A stretch of 49,465 nucleotides of DNA from the NCBI GenBank assembly GCA_945869195.1, contig CAMBNV010000010.1, positions 1-49,465 of the forward strand. The letters are read 5' to 3'. Shown in pieces: positions 8,899 through 19,330 of the stretch (positions are counted from its first letter, which is position 1; every line of letters begins with the position of its first letter). Under the pieces are notes generated by a model that did no database searches, had not been told where the DNA came from, and saw nothing but the letters and a program-made list of their open reading frames with translations. The position numbers were made by a program, and so were the translations under genes. Source of the DNA: Gemmatimonas phototrophica. GTDB lineage: Bacteria; Gemmatimonadota; Gemmatimonadetes; Gemmatimonadales; Gemmatimonadaceae.

Positions 8899-11513
8899 CG
8901 CGCCGCCCGGAAGAGATCATCCGACGCCTGCAGCATCTTGCCGCGGAGTCGTGGAGAGAGTGCCTGATGCGTTTGGAGGAACTCGGCGACGATGGCCGCC
9001 GCCTCGACCGAGCGATGCCCACCTAGCGTGGCGTTGAGCCAGTTGAGCGGGAAGAAGATGTCCCCCGTCGATTGGATCTCGGCCGTCAGCGCAAGCGCTG
9101 CCTCGAGGTTGCCGATCGCGGCGCGTTCACGCAATGGATGATTCATCGCCGACATCGCGTCGAGCACCCAGCTCTCGCGGCGGCGGTTCTCCACCTGTCC
9201 AAAGGTGCGGAAGAGTGAATCGCGGACCGCCACGTTGGCGGAGAGCGCGGCCCGCATAAAGCGCTGTCGCGCCTTGCGATCGGGATTGGTCAGTCGTGAC
9301 TCCTGCTCGGAGAGGATCGCCTCGGCGTCGGCCACCTGACGGATCGCAAGCCCTTCGGCGATCGCCACGAACTGTGACTCCGACACGGGAAAGCCGCGCG
9401 GCACCTCGCGCTTGCGCCAGATGCGCTCCAGGCGCGCGACGCCAGCGTCCGTCAACGTGATGCCAATGATTGTACTGAACAGCGACCCCTTGCGCCCCGG
9501 GGTCGGCGCGCGCGCGAGTGCTGCCCAGAGCGCGCGTTCCACGTCGGGCGCCACCGCGCGCCGCGACGAGTCGGAGAGATACCGCCAATGGATCCCACGG
9601 ATTAATCCGGTGAGTTGGGAGGCAACGAGCTCGTCACGTTCCTCACCGAGAGCGCGCAGCGCGGATGAGAGCAGCGCGCGGGGCGGCACGGTGCCATCGA
9701 GCATCTCCTCATAGAGTCCCTGCCACGCGACCGCGCGCGTGAGTGGGCCCTCGAGCTCACCGGCGCGTGCGAGGAGCACCGCACGCGTCGCCGCCGAGAG
9801 CGGGAATCGCGCGTAGCTCTGACCGTCGACACCGGGCAGGATGAGGTCGGGCTCGCCAACGGGCAGGCCGGACTGGCCGGCCAGGGGAATCACGACAGAA
9901 TCCCCGCGCAACGAGCCGCGCAGGAGTACCGTCTGGCGACCCCATCCGACGTGCACGGTGACCTGTTGCGTCCATCGCAGGTTCTCCGCGCGGTTCGTGC
10001 TCGGCGCGGAGAATCGGGCGGCCAGCGCCTTCCAGTCGTCGCGCTGCGAGAGCACGAGGTTCCCCTGCGCATATCGCGACTCGATCGTCGGGCGTCCCCG
10101 TTCCTCGACCCACACCCGACTCCAGGCGCGAACGTCCTCAGGCGTGAGATCGTCGAGTACCGCGACGAGATCGTCCCACGTCGCATTGCCGAAGCGGTGC
10201 GCGTCGAGATACTGCCGCAATCCATCGCGAAACGTCGACTCACCCACCAATGTCTCAAGCTGCTTCATCACCACCGGCGCCTTCTGGTAGATAATCGCGC
10301 CGTACAGCGAACCCGCTTCGCGCAAGTTGGCGAGCTCCTGCCTGATGGGATTCGCGCCCGGGGTACGATCGACGCCGTACGCGGAGGCATGGTGCGCCTG
10401 GAAGAACCGGAGATCATGATCGATGTCGGGGAAGGACGGCTGCACAATCTTCGCCGCCATGAAGTTGGCGAAGACCTCTTTCATCCAGACGTCATTGAAC
10501 CACCGCATGGTCACGAGGTCGCCGAACCACATGTGCGCGGTCTCGTGCGCGATCAGGCTCGCACGCCCAAGCTCCTGCGCGCGCGAGGGCGACTCGTCGA
10601 GCAGGAGCGCATCGGCGCGATACCAGATCGCGCCGGGGTGCTCCATGCCACCAAACTGAAAGGCGGGCACGGCGAAGAAGTCGAATTTGCCAAACGGATA
10701 TGCAATCCCCGTGTACTCCTCGAGCCACGCCATCGACGAGGCCTGCAGGTCGAAGATCGCCTTCGCATTGCGCGCGATCTTCGCCGCGTCGGTCTCTCGG
10801 TGGAACATCGTGAAATGACGACCATCGCGCTCCCCCTCGAGCCGTTGCAGCTTGCCGGCAGCGAACGAGAGCAGGTAGGTGCTGATCGGCTCCGTTTCGG
10901 CAAAGCGCAGCGTATGGCGTTCCACCGACGTGCTGTCGCGCGCGACGAGCGCGCCGTTGCTTACGGCATCCCAGGCGGCGGGCATCGCCAGCGTCACCGT
11001 CCAGCGTGCCTTGAGGTCGGGTTGTTCGAACACCGGGAAGGCTGTCGAGGCCCGATCGGGGACGAACAACGCGTAGAGGTACTCGTCATTGCGATTGAGC
11101 GCCGCGTCGGTGCTGGTGAAGTCGACCGTGATCAGGTGGGCGCCGTCGGGGACTGCACTCCCGGGGAGCACGATGTGGTCTGGTACAAGGCGCGGCGCGG
11201 CCGTGTCGCCATCGAGCTGTACCAGACCGACCTGCGCAGATGGCGCGCGAAAGTCGAGCACCAGATCCTCACCTGCCCCGCGCCAGGTGAACCGCACCTC
11301 CACCGTCCCTCGCACCGCGGAGTCACGGGAGGACGGGAGGTCGAACCGCACGGCGTAGCGCAGGTCGCTAATCACTGCCGCGCGCGACTCGGCGAGCGCG
11401 AGCGCGACTCCGGGTTCGGGCGTCGTGGCGCGGTCGGGCCCGCATCCGTGTAGGGTCACGAGCATGCCAATCACCGTCGCGACCGTCACCCACGAGTTCC
11501 GCCTGCCTTGCAT
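8895..11513 (-). CDS. M1 family zinc aminopeptidase, predicted lipoprotein
   Basis: From the ATG at 11513 the protein is 872 residues long and starts with a lipoprotein signal ending in LHGC. An upstream in-frame start is possible but would bury this signal. The M1 hallmarks are GGMEHPGA (GxMEN variant with His) and HETAH (H323, E324, H327), with the third zinc ligand E346 in WMKEVFANF. A helical C-terminal half of about 400 residues follows, as in ERAP-type enzymes. It should release N-terminal amino acids from peptides at the cell envelope. The 5' neighbour on the same strand is an uncharacterised secreted protein 137 bp away. Confidence 0.9.
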   Translation of the reverse strand: MQGRRNSWVTVATVIGMLVTLHGCGPDRATTPEPGVALALAESRAAVISDLRYAVRFDLPSSRDSAVRGTVEVRFTWRGAGEDLVLDFRAPSAQVGLVQLDGDTAAPRLVPDHIVLPGSAVPDGAHLITVDFTSTDAALNRNDEYLYALFVPDRASTAFPVFEQPDLKARWTVTLAMPAAWDAVSNGALVARDSTSVERHTLRFAETEPISTYLLSFAAGKLQRLEGERDGRHFTMFHRETDAAKIARNAKAIFDLQASSMAWLEEYTGIAYPFGKFDFFAVPAFQFGGMEHPGAIWYRADALLLDESPSRAQELGRASLIAHETAHMWFGDLVTMRWFNDVWMKEVFANFMAAKIVQPSFPDIDHDLRFFQAHHASAYGVDRTPGANPIRQELANLREAGSLYGAIIYQKAPVVMKQLETLVGESTFRDGLRQYLDAHRFGNATWDDLVAVLDDLTPEDVRAWSRVWVEERGRPTIESRYAQGNLVLSQRDDWKALAARFSAPSTNRAENLRWTQQVTVHVGWGRQTVLLRGSLRGDSVVIPLAGQSGLPVGEPDLILPGVDGQSYARFPLSAATRAVLLARAGELEGPLTRAVAWQGLYEEMLDGTVPPRALLSSALRALGEERDELVASQLTGLIRGIHWRYLSDSSRRAVAPDVERALWAALARAPTPGRKGSLFSTIIGITLTDAGVARLERIWRKREVPRGFPVSESQFVAIAEGLAIRQVADAEAILSEQESRLTNPDRKARQRFMRAALSANVAVRDSLFRTFGQVENRRRESWVLDAMSAMNHPLRERAAIGNLEAALALTAEIQSTGDIFFPLNWLNATLGGHRSVEAAAIVAEFLQTHQALSPRLRGKMLQASDDLFRAAR

Positions 11514-11650
11514 CGGTCCGCCTATGAGAGGTGCTGCCGTCCCGCGCTCCGCCGCCAGCCGGCGGCCGCGTTGAGCTCGAAACTTCCCTGCGTGTGTGGC
11601 GAGCCGCAATGCTCCCCGCGCGGGACCAGACGACGCCGGGCTACGCGAAG

Positions 11651-13231
11651 CTAGGTGCACCCCGGCATGCGGAAGGCGCCGATCCGTGTCGAATACGCCA
11701 TCGCGCCGGCGCGGAGGTAATCTCCGACGTACCAGACCGTGCAGTCGTCGAGCGGGTCGATGGCGGTCTGCGTGTAGTCCTCCCAGCGCAAGGTTGTCGT
11801 CTGCGACGCCTCACCCTGGGCGAGGACCGTCTCGCGTAGCGAGAGCAGGCCGAGCGGTGCGTCGGGGGTCCGCCCGGCGAAGCGCTGACCGGGAAACTCC
11901 GGCGCTCCGCCGTACGAATAGCCGATCCCGATATTGCCCAGGTGGTCGAGCGCTGGGCTCGCCATCCAGCGGAAGAGCGAATCAGGCGCGTACGTCCCCT
12001 GCTGGTAGAGGGTGAGGTCGCGGGCCGAGCCGACCCGCAGCTCATACCAGCGCACGCCGCCGCCGCCCGCCGACGTGTTCACCGAGTGGACGGCTACCAG
12101 CGCCTCATGCGTGCGGAATCGTCGATACACGAGTCGCGCCATAAGTTTGTCCCCTTGCGCGTCGAGTCGGCGGTCGGTGCCCGGCTGCGAGACGCAGCTC
12201 GTCAGCTGGCCGCCACAGAGGTACCGATAGGGCGCAACCTCGATTCGCTGCGGCCCGTCGAGTCGCGTCCCCCCCGGGGTCTCCCAATCGACGTAGAACT
12301 TCCATACCTGCAACTCAGAGGCGTCAATGATCCCCTTGAGCTGGGAGCCACCGGCCGCGATCACGATGTTCGGTGCGCCCGGCGGGGGAAGCCGCCTGCC
12401 ATCGAGATCGGAGGTGTTGAGGAAGTTCACGTCGGGCACGAGGATGCACTGCTCCGTTGCCGGCTCGCCGGCGAGCATCCGTCGCCGATCCACCACACAG
12501 ACATGCTTCTCGATCACGTCGTCGCCGGTGCTGGTCGGCGTGTAATAGCCGTCGGGCCAGACGGCCGGCCGCGGATAATCCGGGAAGAGGGGACGGTCAA
12601 ACTCGTAGCGATGCCAGCTCCCGAGCGCGTCACTCGTCGCACTCACGGCGTAACACATCGCGTAGCGCCCGGAATCGCTGGGCGTGCCCGCAGGCGGCGC
12701 ACTTCGCCACGGCACGCGGCGGAAGATCGGCATCACGAGCAGCCATCGATCGGCGAGCTGATCATAGCGGACCACCGCATCGCCATTATTGTGCGTTTCG
12801 CAAGCGCCACCGAAACCGCGGAAGAGCTGGTTCGTCGGGACCGGCCCGAGGAGTACGACGCCGGTCGAGTCGTACTTCGCCCCTCGCCTCGTGAAGATCG
12901 CCAGCCGTGAGTTCACCGTCTGTATGATCTGGTCGCGGCCCACGGCGATCGAGTTGTCCGATGGGTTTCTGAGTGCGGCCGTCCCCTCTGGTCCGCTGAA
13001 TCCCGCGCCGAGCCCGTCAAATGAGACGACGAGTCGAGCGGCCGACGCCGTGCCCTGAACGGTCTGCTCGACGACGACCGCGCCGTGCGGCACCCCCCTT
13101 GGAGTCGGCGCGACGGGCACCGGCGGCAACTGCTGGAGTGCCGGCGGCGACGCGGCGGCTGGTGACGTGTGGATCATTGAGAGCGCCAGGGCAGCCACGA
13201 GTGTACTGGCATGGCGGAGACAGATGGTCAT
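11651..13231 (-). CDS. Uncharacterised secreted protein (C-terminal WYVGDY / TRIGAF motif)
   Basis: Starting at the ATG at 13231 the protein has 526 residues with a signal peptide (core TLVAALALSMIHT, AAA cleavage region). The body is rich in beta-strand and aromatic motifs: NSIAVGRDQIIQTVNSR, FRGFGGACE, NNGDAVVRYDQLADRW, and a conserved-looking end WYVGDYLRAG...STRIGAFRMPGC. There are several Cys that could pair once exported. I recognise the pattern from secreted proteins of unknown function in soil bacteria but cannot assign an activity; a propeller-like surface protein is the best structural guess. It is divergent from the next secreted protein gene, sharing a 135-bp upstream region. Confidence 0.65.
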   Translation of the reverse strand: MTICLRHASTLVAALALSMIHTSPAAASPPALQQLPPVPVAPTPRGVPHGAVVVEQTVQGTASAARLVVSFDGLGAGFSGPEGTAALRNPSDNSIAVGRDQIIQTVNSRLAIFTRRGAKYDSTGVVLLGPVPTNQLFRGFGGACETHNNGDAVVRYDQLADRWLLVMPIFRRVPWRSAPPAGTPSDSGRYAMCYAVSATSDALGSWHRYEFDRPLFPDYPRPAVWPDGYYTPTSTGDDVIEKHVCVVDRRRMLAGEPATEQCILVPDVNFLNTSDLDGRRLPPPGAPNIVIAAGGSQLKGIIDASELQVWKFYVDWETPGGTRLDGPQRIEVAPYRYLCGGQLTSCVSQPGTDRRLDAQGDKLMARLVYRRFRTHEALVAVHSVNTSAGGGGVRWYELRVGSARDLTLYQQGTYAPDSLFRWMASPALDHLGNIGIGYSYGGAPEFPGQRFAGRTPDAPLGLLSLRETVLAQGEASQTTTLRWEDYTQTAIDPLDDCTVWYVGDYLRAGAMAYSTRIGAFRMPGCT

Positions 13232-13366
13232 GATCAGGCCAACGATACGTCGATTCGCGCGAGGACACCAGAACGTCGCGCGCGGCGGCCGCACTCGCAG
13301 GCGCCCGCACGCGAGGGTAGCTTGACTGGGAACACGGTCGCGGCTCTCTCTCGAGGAACAGCATCA

Positions 13367-14113
13367 GTGCGGATTCTGAGTGGGTTGATCGCACTGGCGT
13401 TCCCTGCACTGCTCGCCGCACAGAGCGCCGTGACGGGCGCCCCGCGGTGTGGCGTGGATCGTTGGCCCGTGAAGATCCTCACTGACGACGACCGTGACTC
13501 GGTCTCGTTCCAGGCGGAGCCGACGTCGGTCGGCGCGCTTGTTGCCCTGCCGCTGCCGCGTGAGTCGCGGGGCCAGAGACAGCGCCTGCCACTCGAACGC
13601 CGGACCTTCCGGGTGCGCGCGATCCTCGTAGCACGCCGGTACGAGACCGATAGTGACATCCATCTGGTGCTCGCGGATCCGTCCGATCGCACCAAGGTGA
13701 TGATCGCCGAAATCCCTGATTCGTCCTGCGCGCTCGGCTCTCATCATGCGAGGGAGTTCGCGGACGCCGGCCAGGCGGCGAAGCTGCTCCCCCTCGGGCT
13801 CGAGATCGAGGTCACCGGCATCGCATTCTGGGATAACGAGCACGGACAGTCCGGGAGCGCCCCGAACGGCATTGAGCTCCACCCGGTTCTCCTCCTGGTG
13901 CCCGTGCTGGCCACGCACGACATCCCGCGCATCGACGTCGGAGCCGATTCAGTGGCCGCGAAGGAGGTCCTCGTCTGGCTCAACCACTCGTCCAAGGTCT
14001 ATCACTGCCCAGGCTCGAGGTACTATGGCACGACCAAGAACGGGGACTACCTGAGGGAGTCCGCCGCCATCCGCGCCGGCGGAAAACCGTCTGCTGGACA
14101 GCCCTGCCGCTGA
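13367..14113 (+). CDS. Secreted protein with C-terminal YHCPG...YYGTTKNG domain
   Basis: The GTG at 13367 is preceded by gaggaa at a good distance and starts directly with a signal peptide (LSGLIALAFPALLAAQS). The 248-residue product has a central beta-rich part of unknown type and a C-terminal segment VYHCPGSRYYGTTKNGDYLRES. That resembles the small Ada-like/metal-binding tail found at the end of many exported nucleases and hypothetical proteins. Two paired Cys (one near the N-terminus, one at the end) may form a disulfide. No catalytic residues are recognised. It is divergent from the uncharacterised secreted protein on the other strand. Confidence 0.6.
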   Translation: MRILSGLIALAFPALLAAQSAVTGAPRCGVDRWPVKILTDDDRDSVSFQAEPTSVGALVALPLPRESRGQRQRLPLERRTFRVRAILVARRYETDSDIHLVLADPSDRTKVMIAEIPDSSCALGSHHAREFADAGQAAKLLPLGLEIEVTGIAFWDNEHGQSGSAPNGIELHPVLLLVPVLATHDIPRIDVGADSVAAKEVLVWLNHSSKVYHCPGSRYYGTTKNGDYLRESAAIRAGGKPSAGQPCR

Positions 14114-14118
14114 CGACG

Positions 14119-14163
14119 GGCCTGCCTAGGGCAGGCCAACTAGGGCGGCGGACCCCCTATATT
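14119..14163 (+). promoter_or_regulatory. Palindrome and -10 element upstream of the cysteine desulfurase gene
   Basis: An 8-bp perfect inverted repeat (ggcctgcc 14119-14126, ggcaggcc 14130-14137, spacer tag) lies 20 nt before a good -10 hexamer TATATT (14158-14163), i.e. over the expected -35 region. The start codon is 9 nt past the -10. It could be an operator for a regulator of sulfur/Fe-S supply, or simply the hairpin terminator of the preceding gene, which ends at 14113. Confidence 0.4.
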
Positions 14164-14172
14164 CCGCGCCAT

Positions 14173-15339
14173 ATGTCTTCCGCCCCAATCTACCTCGACC
14201 ACGCCGCCACGACCCCCGTCCGCCCAGAGGTCCTCGAGGCGATGGTCCCGTATTTCGGTCAGCGCTTCGGCAACGCCTCCTCCACGCATCGGTGGGGACG
14301 CGAAGCGCGCGCTGCGCTCGACGAGTCCCGTGAGCGCGTCGCCCGATGTCTCGGTGCGGCTCCCGACGAGATCTGTTTCACCAGCGGCGGCACCGAGGGG
14401 GACAACCTCGCCGTACTCGGCGGCTGGCGCGTGCTCAAGGCGCAGGGCAAAAAAGCGATTGTCTCATCGCCGATGGAGCACAAGGCGGTGTTGCAGGCCG
14501 TCCATCAGGCCGCGAAAGAAGGAGCCGAGGAGCGACTGCTCAAGGCGGACCAGGACGGCAGCGTCAATCTGGAAGACGCCCGCTCGAAGATCGGCGCGGG
14601 CAACCTCGCACTGACCTCGGTGATGTGGATCAACAACGAGACCGGCGTCATTCAGCCGATCGAGGAGCTCGTCCAACTCACCAAGGCTGCCGGCGGCATC
14701 TTTCACACCGACGCCGTGCAGGCCTTCGGCAAGGTCGACATCGACGCGCGCCGCACCCCATTTGACTTCGTCTCCGTCAGCGGCCACAAGGTCGGTGCGC
14801 CCAAGGGCATCGGGGCCTTTTTCATCCGCCGCGGCACGCCGCTCGAGCCACTCTTCTTTGGTGGCTCGCAGGACCGCGGCCGTCGCCCCGGCACGGAGAA
14901 CGTGCCCTACGCGGTCGGACTCGCGCGCGCGATGGAACTCGCGGTCGAGGAACGCGAGTCGCATTGGACCACCCTCGAGGCCCTCCGCGACCGGCTCGAG
15001 GCGGCGTTACTCGCCCGTATCCCCGACGCGCTCGTGCATGGCCGCGGCGCAAAGCGTGCGCCGCACATCCTCAACGTCTCCGTGCCCGGCACCGATTCCG
15101 AGTCGCTGCTCATGGCACTCGACCTGCAGGGGGTCGCCGCCTCGAGCGGGTCCGCCTGTCAGAGCGGGAGCGTAATGCCCTCACATGTGCTTGCCGCGAT
15201 GGGCGTGCGTGCCGACCTCGCGAGCGCCGCCGTACGCCTCAGCCTCGGCTCCCTCAGCACCCTGGCTGATATCGATCGCGTTGCCGAGCTCTTCCCCGCC
15301 CTGATCCAGAAGGCGCGGGGACTCTCCGGCCTCACCTGA
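14173..15339 (+). CDS. Cysteine desulfurase (NifS/IscS type)
   Basis: This PLP enzyme removes sulfur from cysteine as a persulfide for tRNA thiolation and Fe-S clusters. In the 388-residue protein the PLP Lys is K206 in SVSGHKVGAP, the stacking His is H103 in PMEHK, and the active Cys is C329 in SSGSACQSGS on the mobile loop. The N-terminus YLDHAATTP is canonical. The mnmA gene begins 13 nt after its stop, so this copy most likely feeds sulfur to MnmA. Iron-sulfur scaffold genes (iscU, sufBC) are not beside it. Confidence 0.93.
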   Translation: MSSAPIYLDHAATTPVRPEVLEAMVPYFGQRFGNASSTHRWGREARAALDESRERVARCLGAAPDEICFTSGGTEGDNLAVLGGWRVLKAQGKKAIVSSPMEHKAVLQAVHQAAKEGAEERLLKADQDGSVNLEDARSKIGAGNLALTSVMWINNETGVIQPIEELVQLTKAAGGIFHTDAVQAFGKVDIDARRTPFDFVSVSGHKVGAPKGIGAFFIRRGTPLEPLFFGGSQDRGRRPGTENVPYAVGLARAMELAVEERESHWTTLEALRDRLEAALLARIPDALVHGRGAKRAPHILNVSVPGTDSESLLMALDLQGVAASSGSACQSGSVMPSHVLAAMGVRADLASAAVRLSLGSLSTLADIDRVAELFPALIQKARGLSGLT

Positions 15340-15352
15340 GGCCAGCGATTCA

Positions 15353-16540
<1,188 letters not shown>

Positions 16541-16571
16541 CCTCGACGAGCGCCCCAGGCGACTGAAAAGT

Positions 16572-16582
16572 GGGGGGGGGGG
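16572..16582. repeat. G homopolymer tract (11 G)
   Basis: A run of eleven G lies in the 144-bp gap between mnmA and the symporter gene, about 100 bp upstream of the symporter start. Runs of this length are prone to slippage and to miscalled length. It lies outside any coding frame I can support. Confidence 0.8.
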
Positions 16583-16684
16583 CGAGAATCTCCCCCATCG
16601 CTGAGCGAACCGCCGCCCGAAAACGTAAATTGGAAGGCCAGTAGGCCCGGACCGTGCCCCTTCATTCTACCCGATTCACACCTG

Positions 16685-17965
16685 ATGACCGCTCACGCCG
16701 CTCCCGCGCCCAGCGCGCGCCGCACCGGAATCTCCCCGACGGTCCAGATCCTCATCGCGATGGTCATCGGCATCGCAGTCGGCCTCGCCTTTCCGGCCGA
16801 CTCGTATCCCAACGTAATCGTGGGGCTGAAAACCGCCTCAGGGATCTTCCTGCGGTTGATCAAGACGCTCATCGTGCCCCTGCTCTTCAGCACGCTCGTC
16901 GTCGGCATCGCCGGCCAGGGCAACGACATGAAGAAGGTCGGTCGACTCGCGTTCCGCTCCATCATCTACTTCGAGATTGTGACCACGCTGGCGCTGGTGA
17001 TCGGCCTGATCGCGGTGAACCTGATGCAGCCGGGCGTGGGGATCTCGCTCGCCGACGCCTCGGCCACCGCCGGCACCGAGTACGCCCAGACCAAGATCAC
17101 GTTCACCAGCGTAATCGGGCACATGTTCCCGGAGAGCTTCTTCGACGCCGCGGCAAAGAACGAAGTGCTCCAGATCGTCGTCTTCGCGATCCTCTTCGGG
17201 GTGGGGCTGTCGCGTGTCGACGGCCGACCCAAGCAGGTGATGCTCGACTTCTGCGACAGCCTGACGCAGGTCATGTTCAAGTTCACCGAACTCGTGATGG
17301 CGTTCGCGCCGATCGGTGTCGGTGCGGCAATCGCAGTGACAGTCAGCGTGAGTGGCTGGGAGGTGCTCTCGCGCCTCGGGATGCTCGTCGTGACGCTCTA
17401 CGCCGCGCTCGTGGTCTTTCTGCTCGTCGTTCTGCTGCCAGTCGCGCTCATCGCGCGGGTCCCGATCGCCCGCTTCTGGGGCTTCGTGAAGCAACCGTTT
17501 CTGCTCGCCTTCTCCACCGCGAGCTCCGAAGCCGCCCTCCCGCTCGCGATGGAGAACCTCGAGAAGTTCGGGATCCCCAAGCGGATCATCGCCTTCGTCC
17601 TCCCCACCGGCTACTCGTTCAACCTCGACGGCTCCACGCTCTACCTCGCCGTCGCGTCGATCTTCGCCGCGCAGGCGGCCGGCATCGACATGCCGCTCAG
17701 CCAGCAGCTGGTGATGATGCTCACACTGATGCTCACATCGAAGGGTGTGGCGGCGGTGCCGCGCGCCTCGCTCGTGATCCTCTCCGGGGCGCTTGCCATG
17801 TTTGGCCTGCCGCTCGAGGCGATTGCGTTGATTCTCGGCGTCGACGCCATCATGGACATGGCGCGCACATCGGTGAATCTCCTCGGTAACTGCCTCGCCA
17901 CCGCCGTGATGGCGCGGTGGGAAGGCGAGTTCCCCGATACGCCACCCGTTGCATCGGCCAGTTAA
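16685..17965 (+). CDS. DAACS family dicarboxylate/glutamate:cation symporter
   Basis: This 426-residue inner-membrane transporter is of the GltP/DctA type and imports glutamate, aspartate or C4-dicarboxylates with H+ or Na+. Many hydrophobic helices are visible. The serine-rich re-entrant loop TASSEAALPLAMENLEKFGIP and the substrate-binding FNLDGSTLYL (NMDGT equivalent) identify the family, followed by the second hairpin MLTSKGVAAVPRASLVIL. The ATG at 16685 gives the short cytoplasmic N-terminus expected. Substrate cannot be chosen from sequence alone. It precedes an APC permease on the same strand by 42 nt. Confidence 0.9.
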   Translation: MTAHAAPAPSARRTGISPTVQILIAMVIGIAVGLAFPADSYPNVIVGLKTASGIFLRLIKTLIVPLLFSTLVVGIAGQGNDMKKVGRLAFRSIIYFEIVTTLALVIGLIAVNLMQPGVGISLADASATAGTEYAQTKITFTSVIGHMFPESFFDAAAKNEVLQIVVFAILFGVGLSRVDGRPKQVMLDFCDSLTQVMFKFTELVMAFAPIGVGAAIAVTVSVSGWEVLSRLGMLVVTLYAALVVFLLVVLLPVALIARVPIARFWGFVKQPFLLAFSTASSEAALPLAMENLEKFGIPKRIIAFVLPTGYSFNLDGSTLYLAVASIFAAQAAGIDMPLSQQLVMMLTLMLTSKGVAAVPRASLVILSGALAMFGLPLEAIALILGVDAIMDMARTSVNLLGNCLATAVMARWEGEFPDTPPVASAS

Positions 17966-18007
17966 TCACGTCCTCTCTGCTCTCCCACCTGCTACCGGGT
18001 TAAACAG

Positions 18008-19330
18008 ATGACCACCAGTGCCATTCCATCCGAGCGGGGACTCGTCCGTGCCGTCGGAACCGTCGGTCTCGCGGCGGGCATCGCCAATATCATGATTGGC
18101 GGCGGTATCTACCGGCTCCCCGCCGCCGTCGCCGAGACCCTCGGCGCCTCGGCGCCGATTGCCTACATCGTCTGCGCGGTGGTGATGGGGTTGATCGGGC
18201 TCTGCATCGCCGAAGCCGGCAGCCGCGTCTCGCTCACCGGCGGCCCCTACGCCTACGTCGAGGTCGCGTTCGGTCCCTTTGCCGGCTACATGACGGGCGT
18301 GATGACTTGGATGGTGGGGATCACCGCCTTCGCCGCCGTCGCGACGGTGTTCATCGAGAGTCTCGGCGCGATGGTGCCGTTCTTTGCGGCGCCGCAGGGC
18401 CGGGCGCTTGGTCTCATCGCCGCATTCGGCTTTCTGGCGACGGTGAACATCGGCGGCGTGAAACATGGAAACCGCCTGAATACGATGATGATCATCGTGA
18501 AGACACTGCCGCTGCTCGTGCTGGTCGGCATCGGTCTCTTCGCCATCGACCCGGTCTTTCTGCAGCCGACTGAGACGCCCGCCATCTCCACCATCGCGCG
18601 TACGTCGATTGTGCTGCTGTTCGCGTTCACCGGGGTGGAGTCGGCCCTCATCGTCGGCGGTGAGTTGAAGGACCCAGCCCGCACCGTGCCCCGCGGCATC
18701 TTCCTCGGTATGGCTGGCGTCACCATCCTCTACATGAGCATTCAGCTCGTCGCGCAGGGCGTCCTCGGTCCTGATCTTGCTGGCGCCAAGACGCCCCTCG
18801 CCGACGCAGCGGCGATTGCCATCGGTCCCTGGGGCCGTCAGCTGCTCCTCGTGGGCGTGATTATTTCCACGTTCGGTTATCTGAGTGGTATGGCGCTGGC
18901 CTCTCCGCGATCGCTCTACGCCTTCGCCCGCGACGGCTTCCTTCCGAAGGGCCTCGCGGCGGTACACTCGCGCTTCCATACCCCGTGGATCGCCGTGCTC
19001 GTGCAGCTCGGTGTCACCTGCCTCGTTGCGATCACCAGCAGCTTCGGCGCGCTGGCGGTCATCTCGAACGTCGCGGCGCTACTCTGCTATCTCGGCTGCG
19101 CGGGCGCGGCCTGGCAACTGCGCAAGACCGGGGTGCAGATGGCCGGTACGACGCCGTTCCAGATGGCAGGCGGTCCGACCATCCCCATCCTCTCCTGCCT
19201 CGCAATCCTCGGCCTCCTCACGTCGATCACCGGCTCCGAGTGGCTGGTCCTCGTCGAGGTGATCACGGTGGCGACGGTCATCTTCTTCATGACCAGCGCG
19301 CACCGCGCGACGCTCAGAACAGCAGGCTGA
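18008..19330 (+). CDS. APC family amino acid permease
   Basis: The 440-residue polytopic protein has about 12 hydrophobic segments. The APC-superfamily start is visible (IMIGGGIYRLPAAVAETLG, the unwound TM1 with Gly-rich core), then GGPYAYVEVAFGP in TM3 and the TM6 region LLFAFTGVESALIVGGE. It probably imports an amino acid or amine by proton exchange. It follows the DAACS symporter and may share its transcript. Its end overlaps the end of the convergent DUF445 gene by 17 nt. Confidence 0.88.
   Translation: MTTSAIPSERGLVRAVGTVGLAAGIANIMIGGGIYRLPAAVAETLGASAPIAYIVCAVVMGLIGLCIAEAGSRVSLTGGPYAYVEVAFGPFAGYMTGVMTWMVGITAFAAVATVFIESLGAMVPFFAAPQGRALGLIAAFGFLATVNIGGVKHGNRLNTMMIIVKTLPLLVLVGIGLFAIDPVFLQPTETPAISTIARTSIVLLFAFTGVESALIVGGELKDPARTVPRGIFLGMAGVTILYMSIQLVAQGVLGPDLAGAKTPLADAAAIAIGPWGRQLLLVGVIISTFGYLSGMALASPRSLYAFARDGFLPKGLAAVHSRFHTPWIAVLVQLGVTCLVAITSSFGALAVISNVAALLCYLGCAGAAWQLRKTGVQMAGTTPFQMAGGPTIPILSCLAILGLLTSITGSEWLVLVEVITVATVIFFMTSAHRATLRTAG

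Noticed and set aside
9951-11453. Long open frame (500 codons) opposite the M1 aminopeptidase gene
   Set aside because: Arg/Gly/Pro-rich translation with no domain, no ribosome site, and fully antisense to a clear peptidase; typical of high-G+C shadow frames.
16654-17889. Long open frame over the DAACS symporter gene in another frame of the same strand
   Set aside because: Composition is Arg/Asp/Gly-rich without membrane helices; the symporter frame carries all family motifs.
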